Notes: generated from the sequence alone by a model not told the origin. A DNA stretch of 64,000 nucleotides from Ulvibacterium marinum (GCF_003626755.1 NZ_RBCJ01000001.1:434001-498000), one strand, 5' to 3'; positions 43,632 to 52,633 are shown, counted from the first letter of the stretch. Translations and numbers: made by a program.

Positions 43632-44963
43632 ATGAAAAAATCACTTTTTATAGTTTTCAGTTTGTTTTTTGGAACGGCCTTTGCTCAAGAGGGGTCGGCC
43701 AAATCTTTAAGCATTCCCCAACCCGGAAAACTCACCTATGGTCTGCCATCAGAAGTAGGTCTTGACTCCTCTTACATAAATACAAAGGTCGATTCTATTA
43801 TAACGAATGGTATAAAAAAAGAAGCCTTTCCCGGCGCACAGGTTTTAGTCGCAAAGGATGCCCAGATTATATTTCATAAGGCCTATGGGTTTCATACCTA
43901 TGACAGCATTCGCCCTGTGGCCTTAAATGATATTTATGATTTGGCATCCGTTACCAAGATATTAGGGCCCCTACCGGCCATTATGAAATTAGTGGACGAA
44001 GGAAAATTGGATTTGGACAAACCTTTTAGCACCTATTGGAAACCCTGGCGCAATATAAAGGACAAAAAAGATTTGACGCTACGGGAAATTTTAGCGCATC
44101 AAGCCGGGTTGGAACCTTACATTGTTTTTCTAAACGAGGTCATCAAAAAAAATGGGAAACTCAAAAACCGATTTGTAAAAAGAACGAAGAAAAATCGATT
44201 TCAGAACAAGGCCTACGAGGGACTTTATGTAAATAATCGATTTAACCGGAAAATGTATCGTATGATCAACCGCTCAAAAGTTTCCGACGAAAAGAAATAC
44301 CGCTATTCCGGACTCACTTTTTTAATATTCCCCAAACTCATTGAACAATTGACCGGTGAATCCTATGAGTATTATCTGGAAAAGAATTTCTATCTACCTT
44401 TGGGAGCCATGACCTTGGGGTTTAGGCCCAAGACAAAAAATTTCCCTAACCAAATTGTCCCTACTGAACAAGACACGCTATTCCGCCACACTTTGACCCA
44501 AGGCTGGGTACACGATGAGAATGCATCGCTTTTAGGCGGAGTATCGGGCAACGCCGGTCTTTTTAGTTCGGCCCCCGATCTGGCCAAGATTATGCAACTC
44601 TATCAGAACTATGGAAGTTATGATGGCAGGCAATACCTTTCCGAAGCCACGGTGAAGGAATTCATAAAAGTACAGTATCCAGATAATGAAAACCGACGCG
44701 GTCTAGGTTTCGATAAACCTTTGTTGGACAATGCCGAACTGTCACTGGAAAAAGCGTATCCGGCACCTGAGGCAAGCCCTGAAAGCTTCGGACACAGTGG
44801 ATTTACGGGGACTTTTGTTTGGGCAGACCCTAAAAACCAATTGGTATTTATTTTTCTTTCCAACAGGGTCAATCCTACTAGGGAGAATCGCAATTTGTAC
44901 AAACTTAATGTCCGATCCGCCCTCCAGCAGGTGTTCTATCAGGGCCTTTTGCCTTTGAATTAA
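43632..44963 (+). CDS. Serine hydrolase of the beta-lactamase class C / penicillin-binding family
   Basis: 443 aa from ATG 43632, giving the signal peptide MKKSLFIVFSLFFGTAFAQ. The SxxK motif is S106-V-T-K109; YSG with Y225 is the second motif; GHSGFTGT near the C terminus replaces KTG. These proteins act as D-Ala-D-Ala peptidases, esterases or beta-lactamases in the periplasm. The insertion at about 170-215, rich in K, R and N, is unusual in charge. It is 43 bp after hemB. Confidence 0.88.
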   Translation: MKKSLFIVFSLFFGTAFAQEGSAKSLSIPQPGKLTYGLPSEVGLDSSYINTKVDSIITNGIKKEAFPGAQVLVAKDAQIIFHKAYGFHTYDSIRPVALNDIYDLASVTKILGPLPAIMKLVDEGKLDLDKPFSTYWKPWRNIKDKKDLTLREILAHQAGLEPYIVFLNEVIKKNGKLKNRFVKRTKKNRFQNKAYEGLYVNNRFNRKMYRMINRSKVSDEKKYRYSGLTFLIFPKLIEQLTGESYEYYLEKNFYLPLGAMTLGFRPKTKNFPNQIVPTEQDTLFRHTLTQGWVHDENASLLGGVSGNAGLFSSAPDLAKIMQLYQNYGSYDGRQYLSEATVKEFIKVQYPDNENRRGLGFDKPLLDNAELSLEKAYPAPEASPESFGHSGFTGTFVWADPKNQLVFIFLSNRVNPTRENRNLYKLNVRSALQQVFYQGLLPLN

Positions 44964-45092
44964 AAAATCCAAAATAAAGGAATTGAGATAGGTGACATAA
45001 ATCCGGGGCACCACATCATGGGTTAATTCTGCCATCAGTTTAACAACTAAATTGCCAGCACTTCAAAAAATAGGTTTCACTAATTTAATTGG

Positions 45093-45100
45093 TATCTTTG
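45093..45100 (+). promoter_or_regulatory. Putative -7 element ahead of the CNNM gene
   Basis: TATCTTTG matches TAnnTTTG and lies 19 bp before the ATG at 45120. The expected TTG about 20 nt upstream is absent; the nearest candidate is TTTC at 45075-45078. Weak support. Confidence 0.35.
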
Positions 45101-45119
45101 ATTTGGTAAAACTTCATCC

Positions 45120-46256
45120 ATGGGATTGTTATTCTTTTATGCCCTTGTTTCCATATTTTTTTCCTTTCTATGCTCCATATTGGAAGCCGTCCTTTTGAGC
45201 ATTACGCCCACCTTTATCAATCTTAAGAAAAAGCAGGGCAAGTCCTACGCCCTAACCTTGGAGGGGCTTAAAAAGGATGTGGACAAACCATTGATAGCTA
45301 TCCTGACCTTGAACACTATAGCCCATACCGTTGGGGCCATTTTGGTAGGGGTACAGGCAAAGGTAGCCTATGCCGACCTGTACGGCAGTACGCAACATTC
45401 GGTTTTGGGGATAACGTTTACGGAAGACCTTATGGTAGGTGTAGTTTCCACGGTTATGACGATTTTAATTTTAGTAGCTTCGGAAATCATTCCAAAAACT
45501 ATTGGCGCCACGTACTGGCGGCAATTGGCCAACTTTACGGCCAAATCGCTCAAAATAATGGTATTGGCCTTAAAATGGACGGGGCTCCTTTGGTTGTTGC
45601 AACTTTTTACCAAATTGGTCGGTGGTAAGGGGCATCATGGGAGTGTTTTGAGTCGGGAGGACTTTACCGCCATGGCCGATATTGCCCAAGAGGAAGGGGT
45701 TTTTGAAGAATCAGAGTCTACCGTTATTAAAAATCTACTCCGTTTTGATGAGGTATTTGTGAAAGACATCATGACCCCAAGGGCAGTGGTTAAAATAGCT
45801 TCTGAGCAAAGTACGGTTCAAGAATTCTTTGATGAAAATCCCAAACTTCGATTTTCCCGTATCCCTGTCTATGACTCCAAAGTAGATAATATCACCGGTT
45901 TTGTACTCAAGGACAATGTGTTGGAGGAAATTGTCAATAATAATGGAGATATCACCCTTTCCGAAATTCGTAGGGACCTATTGATTACCAAAAGGGACAC
46001 CCCTATTCCCAAGCTTTTTGATACCTTGATCGCAAAAAGGGAACATATTGCCCTGGTAGTGGACGAGTATGGATCGGTAAGTGGTATTGTAACCATGGAA
46101 GATGTTATCGAAACCCTTTTGGGCCTCGAAATCATGGATGAAAGTGATAATGTGGCCGATTTGCAACTTTTGGCTCGAAAGAATTGGGAGCACAGGGCCA
46201 AACAGAGTGGTGTAATTGAACAAACCCAGCCACCTGATCCCGGACAGAAAGAATAA
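45120..46256 (+). CDS. CNNM/CorB-type membrane protein with CBS pair
   Basis: 378 aa. The N-terminal CNNM (DUF21) domain has three to four helices and SEIIPKTIGATYWRQLA; a CBS pair follows (about 215-335, FVKDIMTPRAVVKIASEQS and HIALVVDEYGSVSGIVTMEDVIETLLG). The C-terminal CorC/HlyC domain of longer paralogs is missing, and the chain stops soon after CBS with a Pro/Gln-rich tail. Family members transport or regulate Mg2+; the hemolysin label is historical. Confidence 0.9.
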   Translation: MGLLFFYALVSIFFSFLCSILEAVLLSITPTFINLKKKQGKSYALTLEGLKKDVDKPLIAILTLNTIAHTVGAILVGVQAKVAYADLYGSTQHSVLGITFTEDLMVGVVSTVMTILILVASEIIPKTIGATYWRQLANFTAKSLKIMVLALKWTGLLWLLQLFTKLVGGKGHHGSVLSREDFTAMADIAQEEGVFEESESTVIKNLLRFDEVFVKDIMTPRAVVKIASEQSTVQEFFDENPKLRFSRIPVYDSKVDNITGFVLKDNVLEEIVNNNGDITLSEIRRDLLITKRDTPIPKLFDTLIAKREHIALVVDEYGSVSGIVTMEDVIETLLGLEIMDESDNVADLQLLARKNWEHRAKQSGVIEQTQPPDPGQKE

Positions 46257-46285
46257 TCTGTCGTCTTAAGGTGCCACTAAAAGCT

Positions 46286-46759
46286 ATGGAAAAAGCATGT
46301 ATCAAAACACCTTTGGGTGTTGCCAAGCTGGAAGGAGATGCGAAAGGACTCTCTAGCATCACCGTTCTGGATACAGATGAAGAGACAGCCGAAGTCATTC
46401 CAGAAATCCTGGAAGATGCAGTATATCAACTTCAGGAATATTTTGAGGGAAGACGAAAATCCTTTAGCCTAACCCTAAATCCAGAAGGAACCGATTTTCA
46501 AAAAAAAGTTTGGAAGGCACTTCAGGAAATCCCTTATGGAAAGACCGTTTCCTATTTGAAACTTTCCAAAACCTTGGGCGATGTAAAGGCCATTCGAGCC
46601 GTGGCCGCGGCTAATGGAAAAAACCCGCTATGGATAGTTGTTCCCTGTCACAGGGTAATCGGAAGCGATGGTTCCCTAGTCGGTTATGCTGGCGGTCTTC
46701 ATCGGAAAAAATGGCTTTTGAACCATGAGAGTCCCGCCAAACAGCAATCGTTGTTTTAA
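46286..46759 (+). CDS. ogt: Methylated-DNA--protein-cysteine methyltransferase
   Basis: 157 aa from ATG 46286; GTG at 46271 is an alternative that adds five residues. It repairs O6-methylguanine by transferring the methyl group to C121 in VVPCHRVIGSDG. The helix-turn-helix (FQKKVWKALQEIPYGKTVSY) and asparagine hinge (RAVAAANGKNP) are present. There is no AdaA-like domain. Cytoplasmic DNA repair protein, 29 bp after the CNNM gene. Confidence 0.93.
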   Translation: MEKACIKTPLGVAKLEGDAKGLSSITVLDTDEETAEVIPEILEDAVYQLQEYFEGRRKSFSLTLNPEGTDFQKKVWKALQEIPYGKTVSYLKLSKTLGDVKAIRAVAAANGKNPLWIVVPCHRVIGSDGSLVGYAGGLHRKKWLLNHESPAKQQSLF

Positions 46760-46768
46760 TTACTTCAA

Positions 46769-46782
46769 ACCGATTGGTCGGT
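46769..46782. promoter_or_regulatory. TetR-type half-palindrome, site 1
   Basis: ACCGATTGGTCGGT contains ACCGA and TCGGT as inverted arms 4 bp apart. TetR-family boxes of the ACCGACC/GGTCGGT type look like this. It lies 76 bp upstream of the 53-aa ORF. No tetR gene is in the window. Confidence 0.35.
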
Positions 46783-46857
46783 CATCCAATTATTATTCAA
46801 TGTTGTTTGGAATAGATTGCATTTCATCGATCTGGTCTTTATTTTAAAGGAGGTTTT

Positions 46858-47019
46858 ATGCTTAATGAATTATTCTATAAATTAAGGGACCGACCCTATG
46901 GTCGGTTTGGAGTTTTTTCACAGAGAACACACGATGAAGTACAACTACCCCAGATTATGGAATATGATATTTCCGACTTATCCCAATTTGTTCGTATATT
47001 GAATTCAAGACATTTATAA
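46858..47019 (+). CDS. 53-aa ORF coupled to the DUF4153 gene
   Basis: MLNELFYKLRDRPYGRFG begins a 53-residue frame that ends SRHL-TAA with the stop overlapping the ATG of the next gene (TAATG at 47017-47021). AAAGGAGG at 46846-46853, 4 nt before the ATG, is a strong Shine-Dalgarno sequence, which is rare in this group. No family recognised. Against it, the TetR-type palindrome at 46889-46906 lies inside and produces part of its sequence (DRPYGR). It could be a leader peptide or a remnant. Confidence 0.45.
   Translation: MLNELFYKLRDRPYGRFGVFSQRTHDEVQLPQIMEYDISDLSQFVRILNSRHL
46889..46906. promoter_or_regulatory. TetR-type palindrome, site 2 (ACCGACC-CTAT-GGTCGGT)
   Basis: Perfect 7-bp arms around CTAT. 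It shares ACCGA...TCGGT with site 1, 107 bp upstream. Followed by TTTGGAGTTTTTT, it could also fold as a weak terminator. It lies inside the 53-aa ORF. Confidence 0.4.
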
Positions 47020-48824
47020 TGAAGTTCCCCTCCCTCATAGATATTACGGGAAAGGCTCAAAATGCCTTTAAGCGCTTTCCCATAACCTTGGTCTGGGTAA
47101 TTCTTGGGTCCTTTTTCTATATTTTCCTTCTGGAGGAGAACTCAAGCGTATTGCTCAAAAAGTACTCCGGAGTTCTGTTGACCCTATTATTGGGTGTAAG
47201 CTGGTTTATCGGGACACAGTTTTTTGTGGAACAATTGAAAAATCCTAAAAAGTGGATTGGTCTAAAGCTGATCGTTTTGGCTTTGCTGTCCCTTTTTTAT
47301 TGGCACTTACCGGATTTAAGCGTAACCGATGTCGATCCAACTTACTACATCCGATTCTTTCTATACTTCATAGCCGGGCATTTATTTGTGCTTTTTGCTC
47401 CTTTTGCGGTAAAATGGAACAAAGAGGCCTACTGGAACTACCTAAAATCCGTGGCATATGCGATTATCCGCAGTGCCTTTTTTTCAGGGGTACTGTATTT
47501 AGGCCTTGTATTGGCATTGTTGGCCATAGATTCGTTGTTCAACATTGATATTAAGGGGGAACGTTACGGGCAGTTGTTCGTCTTTTGCCTGGGAATCGTT
47601 AACACTTGGATATATTTATCGGATTTTCCCAAAGAAATACTAGAGAACAAGACAATAGCATTTAATAAGGCCTTGGAAGTATTTGTAAAATATATATTGA
47701 TTCCCCTAGTACTTCTATACATCCTAATTCTATATGCCTACGGCCTTAAGATTTTAATGCAATGGGAACTCCCCGAGGGTTGGGTCTCCTATTTGGTCAC
47801 AGCCTTGGCATTATTGGGTTTCTTGGTACAGATTATCATCAACCCAGTCCAAAAGTCCATCAAATCATGGGTAATAAACCATTTTTATCCATGGTTTTAC
47901 ATTTTGTTGCTTCCTCTAGTCCTATTGCTCTTTATAGCCATATTTAGGCGTATAGGGGATTATGGGTTTACGGAAAACCGATATTTTGTTATGGTAAGTG
48001 CATTCTGGATTCTGGGCATAGCAATTTACCTTCTTCTTTATAAAAGCAAACGTTTAAAAATTCTACCCATATCCCTTTTTATCTTGGCAATCCTTGCGTC
48101 GTTTGGTTTTTGGGGAGCTTTCAGTGTTTCAAAAAACAGTCAAGTCCGTCAATTTCAAAATGTATATGAAGCCCTTGGGTCCAAAAATAATAAGGCCAGC
48201 TTTAAAGAGTATGAACAATTGAAATCCATTCTTTCTTATTTGAATGACAGAGACGCGCTATCCTATCTGGATGATATCACAGGTCCCGCAATATCCATAC
48301 AAGGGATTCATAGGGATACCACAAATGGAAAACTAGAAACTTACGGTTGGCTCAATACCGAAAAAATATTGGATTCCCTGGGTATTACACTTAACCCAGA
48401 AGATTTGAAGCACGAAGGGGCCTATGGAAACTACTATAATTATTATGGGCAAGGAAATACAGGTCAGAGTTTGGATATAACGGATTATTCCTTTTTTGCT
48501 CCTCTAGAAATCCATTCAAATTCGCCTGACAGTATCCCTTTGGGGTCCTATTACATCAAATATCGTTCAAAATCTTCACAATTGACCTTACACGGTATAG
48601 AAGGTGACATAGCCCTTCTTGAGATTCCCTTGGAACCAAACCTCAGGGAACTTACAAAATATGGAAAAAACCTCCACTCCATTGACCCCAAGAAATTGAT
48701 TATGGAATTCAAGAATGATAGTGCTTCTGCTAAACTTTTATTTACCAGTTTAGGCTTTTACGTTAAAAAGGATTCCATTGAAATAAGTCACTCCAACATT
48801 TACCTTTTCCTAAAACAGCCTTAG
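47019..48824 (+). CDS. DUF4153-like multi-pass membrane protein
   Basis: 601 aa. About eleven hydrophobic helices in residues 15-370, then a soluble C-terminal domain (about 380-601). The pattern NTWIYLSDFPKEILENKTIAFNKALEVFVKYILIPLVLLYI matches DUF4153, seen in many Bacteroidota, with no established function. It follows the 53-aa ORF by TAATG overlap, and the exonuclease gene starts one base after its stop codon. Confidence 0.75.
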   Translation: MKFPSLIDITGKAQNAFKRFPITLVWVILGSFFYIFLLEENSSVLLKKYSGVLLTLLLGVSWFIGTQFFVEQLKNPKKWIGLKLIVLALLSLFYWHLPDLSVTDVDPTYYIRFFLYFIAGHLFVLFAPFAVKWNKEAYWNYLKSVAYAIIRSAFFSGVLYLGLVLALLAIDSLFNIDIKGERYGQLFVFCLGIVNTWIYLSDFPKEILENKTIAFNKALEVFVKYILIPLVLLYILILYAYGLKILMQWELPEGWVSYLVTALALLGFLVQIIINPVQKSIKSWVINHFYPWFYILLLPLVLLLFIAIFRRIGDYGFTENRYFVMVSAFWILGIAIYLLLYKSKRLKILPISLFILAILASFGFWGAFSVSKNSQVRQFQNVYEALGSKNNKASFKEYEQLKSILSYLNDRDALSYLDDITGPAISIQGIHRDTTNGKLETYGWLNTEKILDSLGITLNPEDLKHEGAYGNYYNYYGQGNTGQSLDITDYSFFAPLEIHSNSPDSIPLGSYYIKYRSKSSQLTLHGIEGDIALLEIPLEPNLRELTKYGKNLHSIDPKKLIMEFKNDSASAKLLFTSLGFYVKKDSIEISHSNIYLFLKQP

Positions 48825-49538
48825 ATGTTACAGAAAATAAATTTGGAACATGTTTTGTTCCTGGATATAGAGACCGTTCCCCAAAAGGTTGCTTTTGAAG
48901 AATTAAATGATGCCGAGCAAGAACTTTGGGAGCAAAAGTCCCAATACCAACGAAAGGACGAGATTACTGCCGAGGAGTTTTACGAACGTGCCGGTATTTG
49001 GGCGGAATTTGGAAAGATTATCTGTATTTCCGTTGGTTATTTTAACCTAAGGGGAGACGTTCGTAGTTTTAGAGTGACCTCTTTTCATGGAGATGAGGTA
49101 AAAATCCTAAAGGACTTCAAAAATCTTTTGAACGGTCATTTCAGCTCGCCAAAACATCTACTGTGCGGTCATAATGGCAAGGAATTCGATTTCCCTTATA
49201 TCGCACGACGCATGATTGTCCACGGTATTTCATTACCCTATAAGCTGGATCTTTTTGGTAAAAAGCCATGGGAAGTACCTCATTTGGATACCATGGAGCT
49301 CTGGAAATTCGGAGATTACAAACACTATACCTCCTTAAAATTGTTGGCCCATATTTTGGGCATCCCCTCGCCAAAAGAAGATATAGACGGTAGTAAAGTG
49401 CGAGAAGTTTATTACGAAGACAATGACTTGGATAGAATTATTTTGTACTGCGAAGGCGATGTGGTAACCACGGCTCAGGTTTTTCTACGCTTACGAAATG
49501 AGGATTTGTTGGCGGATACCGAAATCAAAAAGGTCTAA
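48825..49538 (+). CDS. Predicted 3'-5' exonuclease, PolB-like (PF10108 type)
   Basis: 237 aa. DEDD-type exonuclease: D14 and E16 in LFLDIETVPQ, GHNGKEFDFPYIARRMIVHG with the second Asp, and YCEGDVVTTAQVFLRL with the last Asp. This combination matches the small stand-alone proteins related to the DNA polymerase B exonuclease domain. It should trim single-stranded DNA or RNA 3' ends. It begins immediately after the DUF4153 stop, so the two are cotranscribed. Confidence 0.87.
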   Translation: MLQKINLEHVLFLDIETVPQKVAFEELNDAEQELWEQKSQYQRKDEITAEEFYERAGIWAEFGKIICISVGYFNLRGDVRSFRVTSFHGDEVKILKDFKNLLNGHFSSPKHLLCGHNGKEFDFPYIARRMIVHGISLPYKLDLFGKKPWEVPHLDTMELWKFGDYKHYTSLKLLAHILGIPSPKEDIDGSKVREVYYEDNDLDRIILYCEGDVVTTAQVFLRLRNEDLLADTEIKKV

Positions 49539-49543
49539 AATCC

Positions 49544-50518
49544 TCATCCGTTGTACTTCAATTGTATATATACCGGAAAATGATCGCTATAGCCCCCTAG
49601 ATATTTCCGCCCAACATAGGTTCTATACGGACTGCCCTTATATTTTCCCGTCCATTCGGTCAAAAAACGGTCATCAAAGATATTGGCATGGGCAAAGCTA
49701 TGGGTTCCTTTTTTGTAATTAAAAAAGTTGTGCGAGACCATAATCTGATCAAAAAGACTCCAACTTCGCCTATAATTGGCACTACCCCTTTCTGGTGAAT
49801 GTAACTTTTCCATGGGATTGTACAAGGTAGTGGATTCCATTAAGGTCTGTATACTTTCCGAAGAAGGGTCGTCATTAAAATCTCCCATCACTATATAGTT
49901 AGGATCGGGGATTTTCATTTCCAAAGAGGCCATAAACTCTCGTATGGTCTTGGCTGCCTGTACCCGTTTGTATCCGGTCTCTTCCTTACCGCTCCTTCGG
50001 GAAGGCCAGTGGTTTACAAAAATATGGACTTCCTCTCCGTTCAATTTTCCATGAACATATAAAATATCCCTAGTGGTATCCCGTAATCCATCCATTTCAT
50101 AGACCAACAAAGCGATGGGTTCGGAATGAAGCACCTCAAAACTCCCTCTATGATAAATTAATGCCGTATCTATACCCCGTTCATCCGGGGAGTCATAATG
50201 TACATAGCCATAATCGATACCTTGCAAAGGTTCGGATGCTATTAGGTCGTCCATTACCGTTTTGTTCTCCACTTCGGCGACCCCTACGAGAACGGGGGGG
50301 GTTTGGGCAGACCCGTTCCCAATTTCGGAAATGGTCTTGGCCAATTTGTTCACTTTCTTTTTATATCGCCTAGGCGACCATTTTTTATGTCCATTTGGTG
50401 TAAAGTCATCGTCTAAGGTATCCGGATCATCTATGGTATCGAATAGATTTTCCAGATTATAAAACGCTATGGTATGTAGCTGTTTGCCTTTCTTTCTCTT
50501 AAAAAATGAAAAAAGCAT
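49544..50518 (-). CDS. Endonuclease/exonuclease/phosphatase family protein
   Basis: 324 aa from the ATG at 50518; an in-frame ATG at 50542 adds eight residues. The metal-dependent EEP fold is clear: FYNLENLFD (metal Glu), VGVAEVENKTVMDDLI, NHWPSRRSG (catalytic His), MGDFNDDPSS (Asp/Asn) and YSDHFPVYIQL (Asp-His). Bacteroidota members act on nucleic acids, phospholipids or phosphodiesters; the substrate here is unknown. No signal peptide. It is convergent with the exonuclease and divergent from hflX. Confidence 0.88.
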   Translation of the reverse strand: MLFSFFKRKKGKQLHTIAFYNLENLFDTIDDPDTLDDDFTPNGHKKWSPRRYKKKVNKLAKTISEIGNGSAQTPPVLVGVAEVENKTVMDDLIASEPLQGIDYGYVHYDSPDERGIDTALIYHRGSFEVLHSEPIALLVYEMDGLRDTTRDILYVHGKLNGEEVHIFVNHWPSRRSGKEETGYKRVQAAKTIREFMASLEMKIPDPNYIVMGDFNDDPSSESIQTLMESTTLYNPMEKLHSPERGSANYRRSWSLFDQIMVSHNFFNYKKGTHSFAHANIFDDRFLTEWTGKYKGSPYRTYVGRKYLGGYSDHFPVYIQLKYNG

Positions 50519-50571
50519 GCATTCTCCGTTTGGGAAGATCAATTTACAAAAATAGCTTGGCCCGTATTGCT

Positions 50572-50579
50572 TAAATTTG
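50572..50579 (+). promoter_or_regulatory. Putative -7 element of the hflX promoter
   Basis: TAAATTTG matches TAnnTTTG and lies 16 bp before the hflX ATG. The best TTG (50557-50559) is only 12 nt upstream, too close for the consensus, so support is partial. Confidence 0.4.
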
Positions 50580-50595
50580 CACTTTACGATTTCAT

Positions 50596-51807
50596 ATGTT
50601 AGAAAAACAACACATAGATTATGAGCAGGCCGTTTTGATCGGTGTCATCAATAGAGCTCAAAATGAGGAAAAGGTAACCGAATATCTGGATGAACTGGAG
50701 TTTTTGACTTACACCGCCGGTGGAGAGGTAACCAAACGTTTTGTGCAACGTGTAGAGGTCCCCAATCCAAAGACTTATATAGGTAGCGGAAAAATGAAAG
50801 AGGTTGAGACCTATGTTAAAGAGCACGAAATAGGGTCCGTTATTTTTGATGATGAGCTAACCCCCGCCCAGCAGAACAATATCGAAAAATTATTACGTTG
50901 CAAAATCCTGGATCGCACCGGTCTTATCCTGGATATTTTTGCCCAACGCGCACAGACCAGTTATGCCCGTACCCAAGTGGAGCTAGCGCAATATGAATAT
51001 CTTTTACCTCGACTTACCGGCTTATGGACACACTTGGAGCGCCAACGTGGAGGCATTGGAATGCGAGGTCCAGGGGAAACGGAAATTGAAACCGACCGTC
51101 GTATCGTTCGCGACCGGATTTCCCTATTAAAAAAGAAACTGACCAAGATAGATAAGCAAATGGAGACCCAACGCGGTAACCGAGGTTCCCTCGTACGCGT
51201 AGCCTTGGTAGGCTATACCAACGTGGGGAAATCGACATTAATGAACGTGATAAGTAAAAGCGATGTTTTTGCCGAAAACAAACTTTTTGCCACTTTGGAT
51301 ACCACGGTACGGAAAGTGGTCATTGGCAACCTTCCTTTTTTATTGAGCGATACGGTAGGATTCATTCGGAAGCTTCCGACCCAATTAGTGGAGAGTTTTA
51401 AAAGCACTTTGGATGAGGTACGCGAAGCTGATTTGTTATTGCACGTAGTGGATATCTCCCATCCCCAATTTGAGGAGCACATAGATTCCGTAAACCAAAT
51501 TTTAGATGAAATCAATAGCGCGGAAAAGCCAATGATAATGGTTTTCAATAAAATAGACCAATATTCACATGAGGCCCTAGATGAAGACGATTTGGTTACC
51601 GAAAGGACTTCAAGACATTTTACTATGGAGGAATGGGAACGGACATGGATGCAGCGGTTAGGTGATAATGTGCTTTTTATTTCCGCCCTAAACAAGGATA
51701 ATTTGGATGAGTTTCGGAGCAAGGTGTATAATGCCGTAAGGGAAATCCATATCAGCAGATTCCCCTACAACAATTTCCTCTATCCGGAACATCTGGATCA
51801 ATACTAG
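50596..51807 (+). CDS. hflX: GTPase HflX
   Basis: 403 aa. The N-terminal HflX domain (1-195) contains YIGSGKMKEVE, FDDELTPAQQNNIEK and RGGIGMRGPGETEIETDRR. The GTPase domain follows with the P-loop GYTNVGKST (206-214), DTVGF and the NKID specificity motif. HflX binds the 50S subunit and splits stalled ribosomes, especially after heat or antibiotic stress. Full length. RNA element A lies directly downstream on the same strand. Confidence 0.95.
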   Translation: MLEKQHIDYEQAVLIGVINRAQNEEKVTEYLDELEFLTYTAGGEVTKRFVQRVEVPNPKTYIGSGKMKEVETYVKEHEIGSVIFDDELTPAQQNNIEKLLRCKILDRTGLILDIFAQRAQTSYARTQVELAQYEYLLPRLTGLWTHLERQRGGIGMRGPGETEIETDRRIVRDRISLLKKKLTKIDKQMETQRGNRGSLVRVALVGYTNVGKSTLMNVISKSDVFAENKLFATLDTTVRKVVIGNLPFLLSDTVGFIRKLPTQLVESFKSTLDEVREADLLLHVVDISHPQFEEHIDSVNQILDEINSAEKPMIMVFNKIDQYSHEALDEDDLVTERTSRHFTMEEWERTWMQRLGDNVLFISALNKDNLDEFRSKVYNAVREIHISRFPYNNFLYPEHLDQY

Positions 51808-51866
51808 AAAGCTACTTTTTAGTAAAAAAGGATGTCGTTCATCGAAGAAATTGGACCGTTAAAAAT

Positions 51867-51939
51867 TTCACCACAAATTAGGATCGGTTCACAACAATAA
51901 TTTAGAGCAATCCCATATCCGTACTACATTTACATTGTA
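51867..51939 (+). promoter_or_regulatory. Putative activator-dependent promoter of element A
   Basis: Direct repeats begin at 51867 and 51888 (21 bp apart). The TACATT...ATTGTA element is at 51925-51939, 37 nt after the second repeat. If TACATT acts as the -7/-10 box, the repeats centre near -66 and -45, as in class II AraC or LytTR activation. No TTG -33 box is present. Confidence 0.45.
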
Positions 51940-52101
51940 ATTAAGTGATAGTGTTGACCCCAAATCGGCACTTTGAACTTAACCGAAAAAGAACGGAGGT
52001 TTCCCCAAAACCAAAATTCGAACCTACAAAGCTTAGACCAAATTTTACAATAACCTACTTAACTAAAAAAAAGCCCGAACCCCAAAGTCCGGGCTTTTTT
52101 T
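51938..52101 (+). ncRNA. Candidate small RNA A (about 160 nt)
   Basis: Predicted from just after the TACATT element to the terminator. The 5' end is an estimate. It contains AACTTAACCGAAA at 51976 and CCTACTTAAC at 52054, both kept in the other copies. There is no ORF shared between copies. The alternative is a 3' UTR or dispersed repeat without its own transcript. Confidence 0.45.
52073..52101. terminator. Intrinsic terminator of element A, probably bidirectional
   Basis: Stem GCCCG (52073-52077) / CGGGC (52090-52094) followed by seven T. On the minus strand the run of eight A before the stem gives a T tract as well, so it can also end the lipoprotein gene, whose stop codon is at 52100-52102. 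Confidence 0.75.
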
Positions 52102-52579
52102 AATTGGCACCATCAGGTTTGTTAATCTTTATTTTGGACACACTACTTATTATCCCATCCGCAGTTTCTATACGTATTTCCAAATCAATAAAGCTCACAT
52201 CGAAAAAGCGTAGACAGGAATTCCATGTCATTTCCCCGCTTCCATCCTTTAAGGAAAAATCATTATAATTTGCAGTACGCTCAATTGCATCCCCTCCTTC
52301 AGGGATAAGTTTATATAATATTCGGATAAGCGTATCGTCCTGAGTACCGCTATATGGAATCAAAATTCCAAATGAGGTTCCCGTTACCCCACTGCTGTGA
52401 TTGCAATCCCCATTCTCGGAAAGACTCAAGGCACCCAGCCTAATAGAACTTTCTGGAGCGGCATCATCTTTGCTGCAATTGGTTAAAACCATTACAAGTA
52501 GAAAGGTTGCCATAACTCTTTGTATTGTATTCAAAACAATACGCGCTTCTTTGTTTCTTTTCATTTCCATGTTCTTCAA
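52100..52579 (-). CDS. Hypothetical lipoprotein, 159 aa
   Basis: A hydrophobic segment ends in VLTNCSKDD; C35 is the likely lipidated residue, although Asn at -1 is not ideal. An ATG twelve bases in (MEMKRN) is an alternative start. The mature part has no recognised domain; the central block SSGVTGTSFGILIPYSGTQ and the end SFIDLEIRIETADGIISSV suggest a small beta sandwich. It lies between RNA element A and the carboxypeptidase-like lipoprotein gene, on the same strand as both that gene and the hybrid regulator. Confidence 0.7.
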   Translation of the reverse strand: MKNMEMKRNKEARIVLNTIQRVMATFLLVMVLTNCSKDDAAPESSIRLGALSLSENGDCNHSSGVTGTSFGILIPYSGTQDDTLIRILYKLIPEGGDAIERTANYNDFSLKDGSGEMTWNSCLRFFDVSFIDLEIRIETADGIISSVSKIKINKPDGAN

Positions 52580-52633
52580 TTTTTAAATGATGTTATATTT
52601 TGGGTACTATTGAATTTTATTTGACCCTGCCAA

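Larger units (their letters stand above)
51834..52101 (+). repeat. Intergenic RNA-like element, copy A
   Basis: About 268 bp, roughly 90% identical by eye to copy B (56821-57088) and more distantly related to copy C (57108-57408). It contains direct repeats TTCACCACAA (51867-51876) and TTCACAACAA (51888-51897), 21 bp apart, then TACATT at 51925, and ends in an intrinsic terminator. It fills the space between hflX and the convergent lipoprotein gene and has no conserved ORF. Confidence 0.8.
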
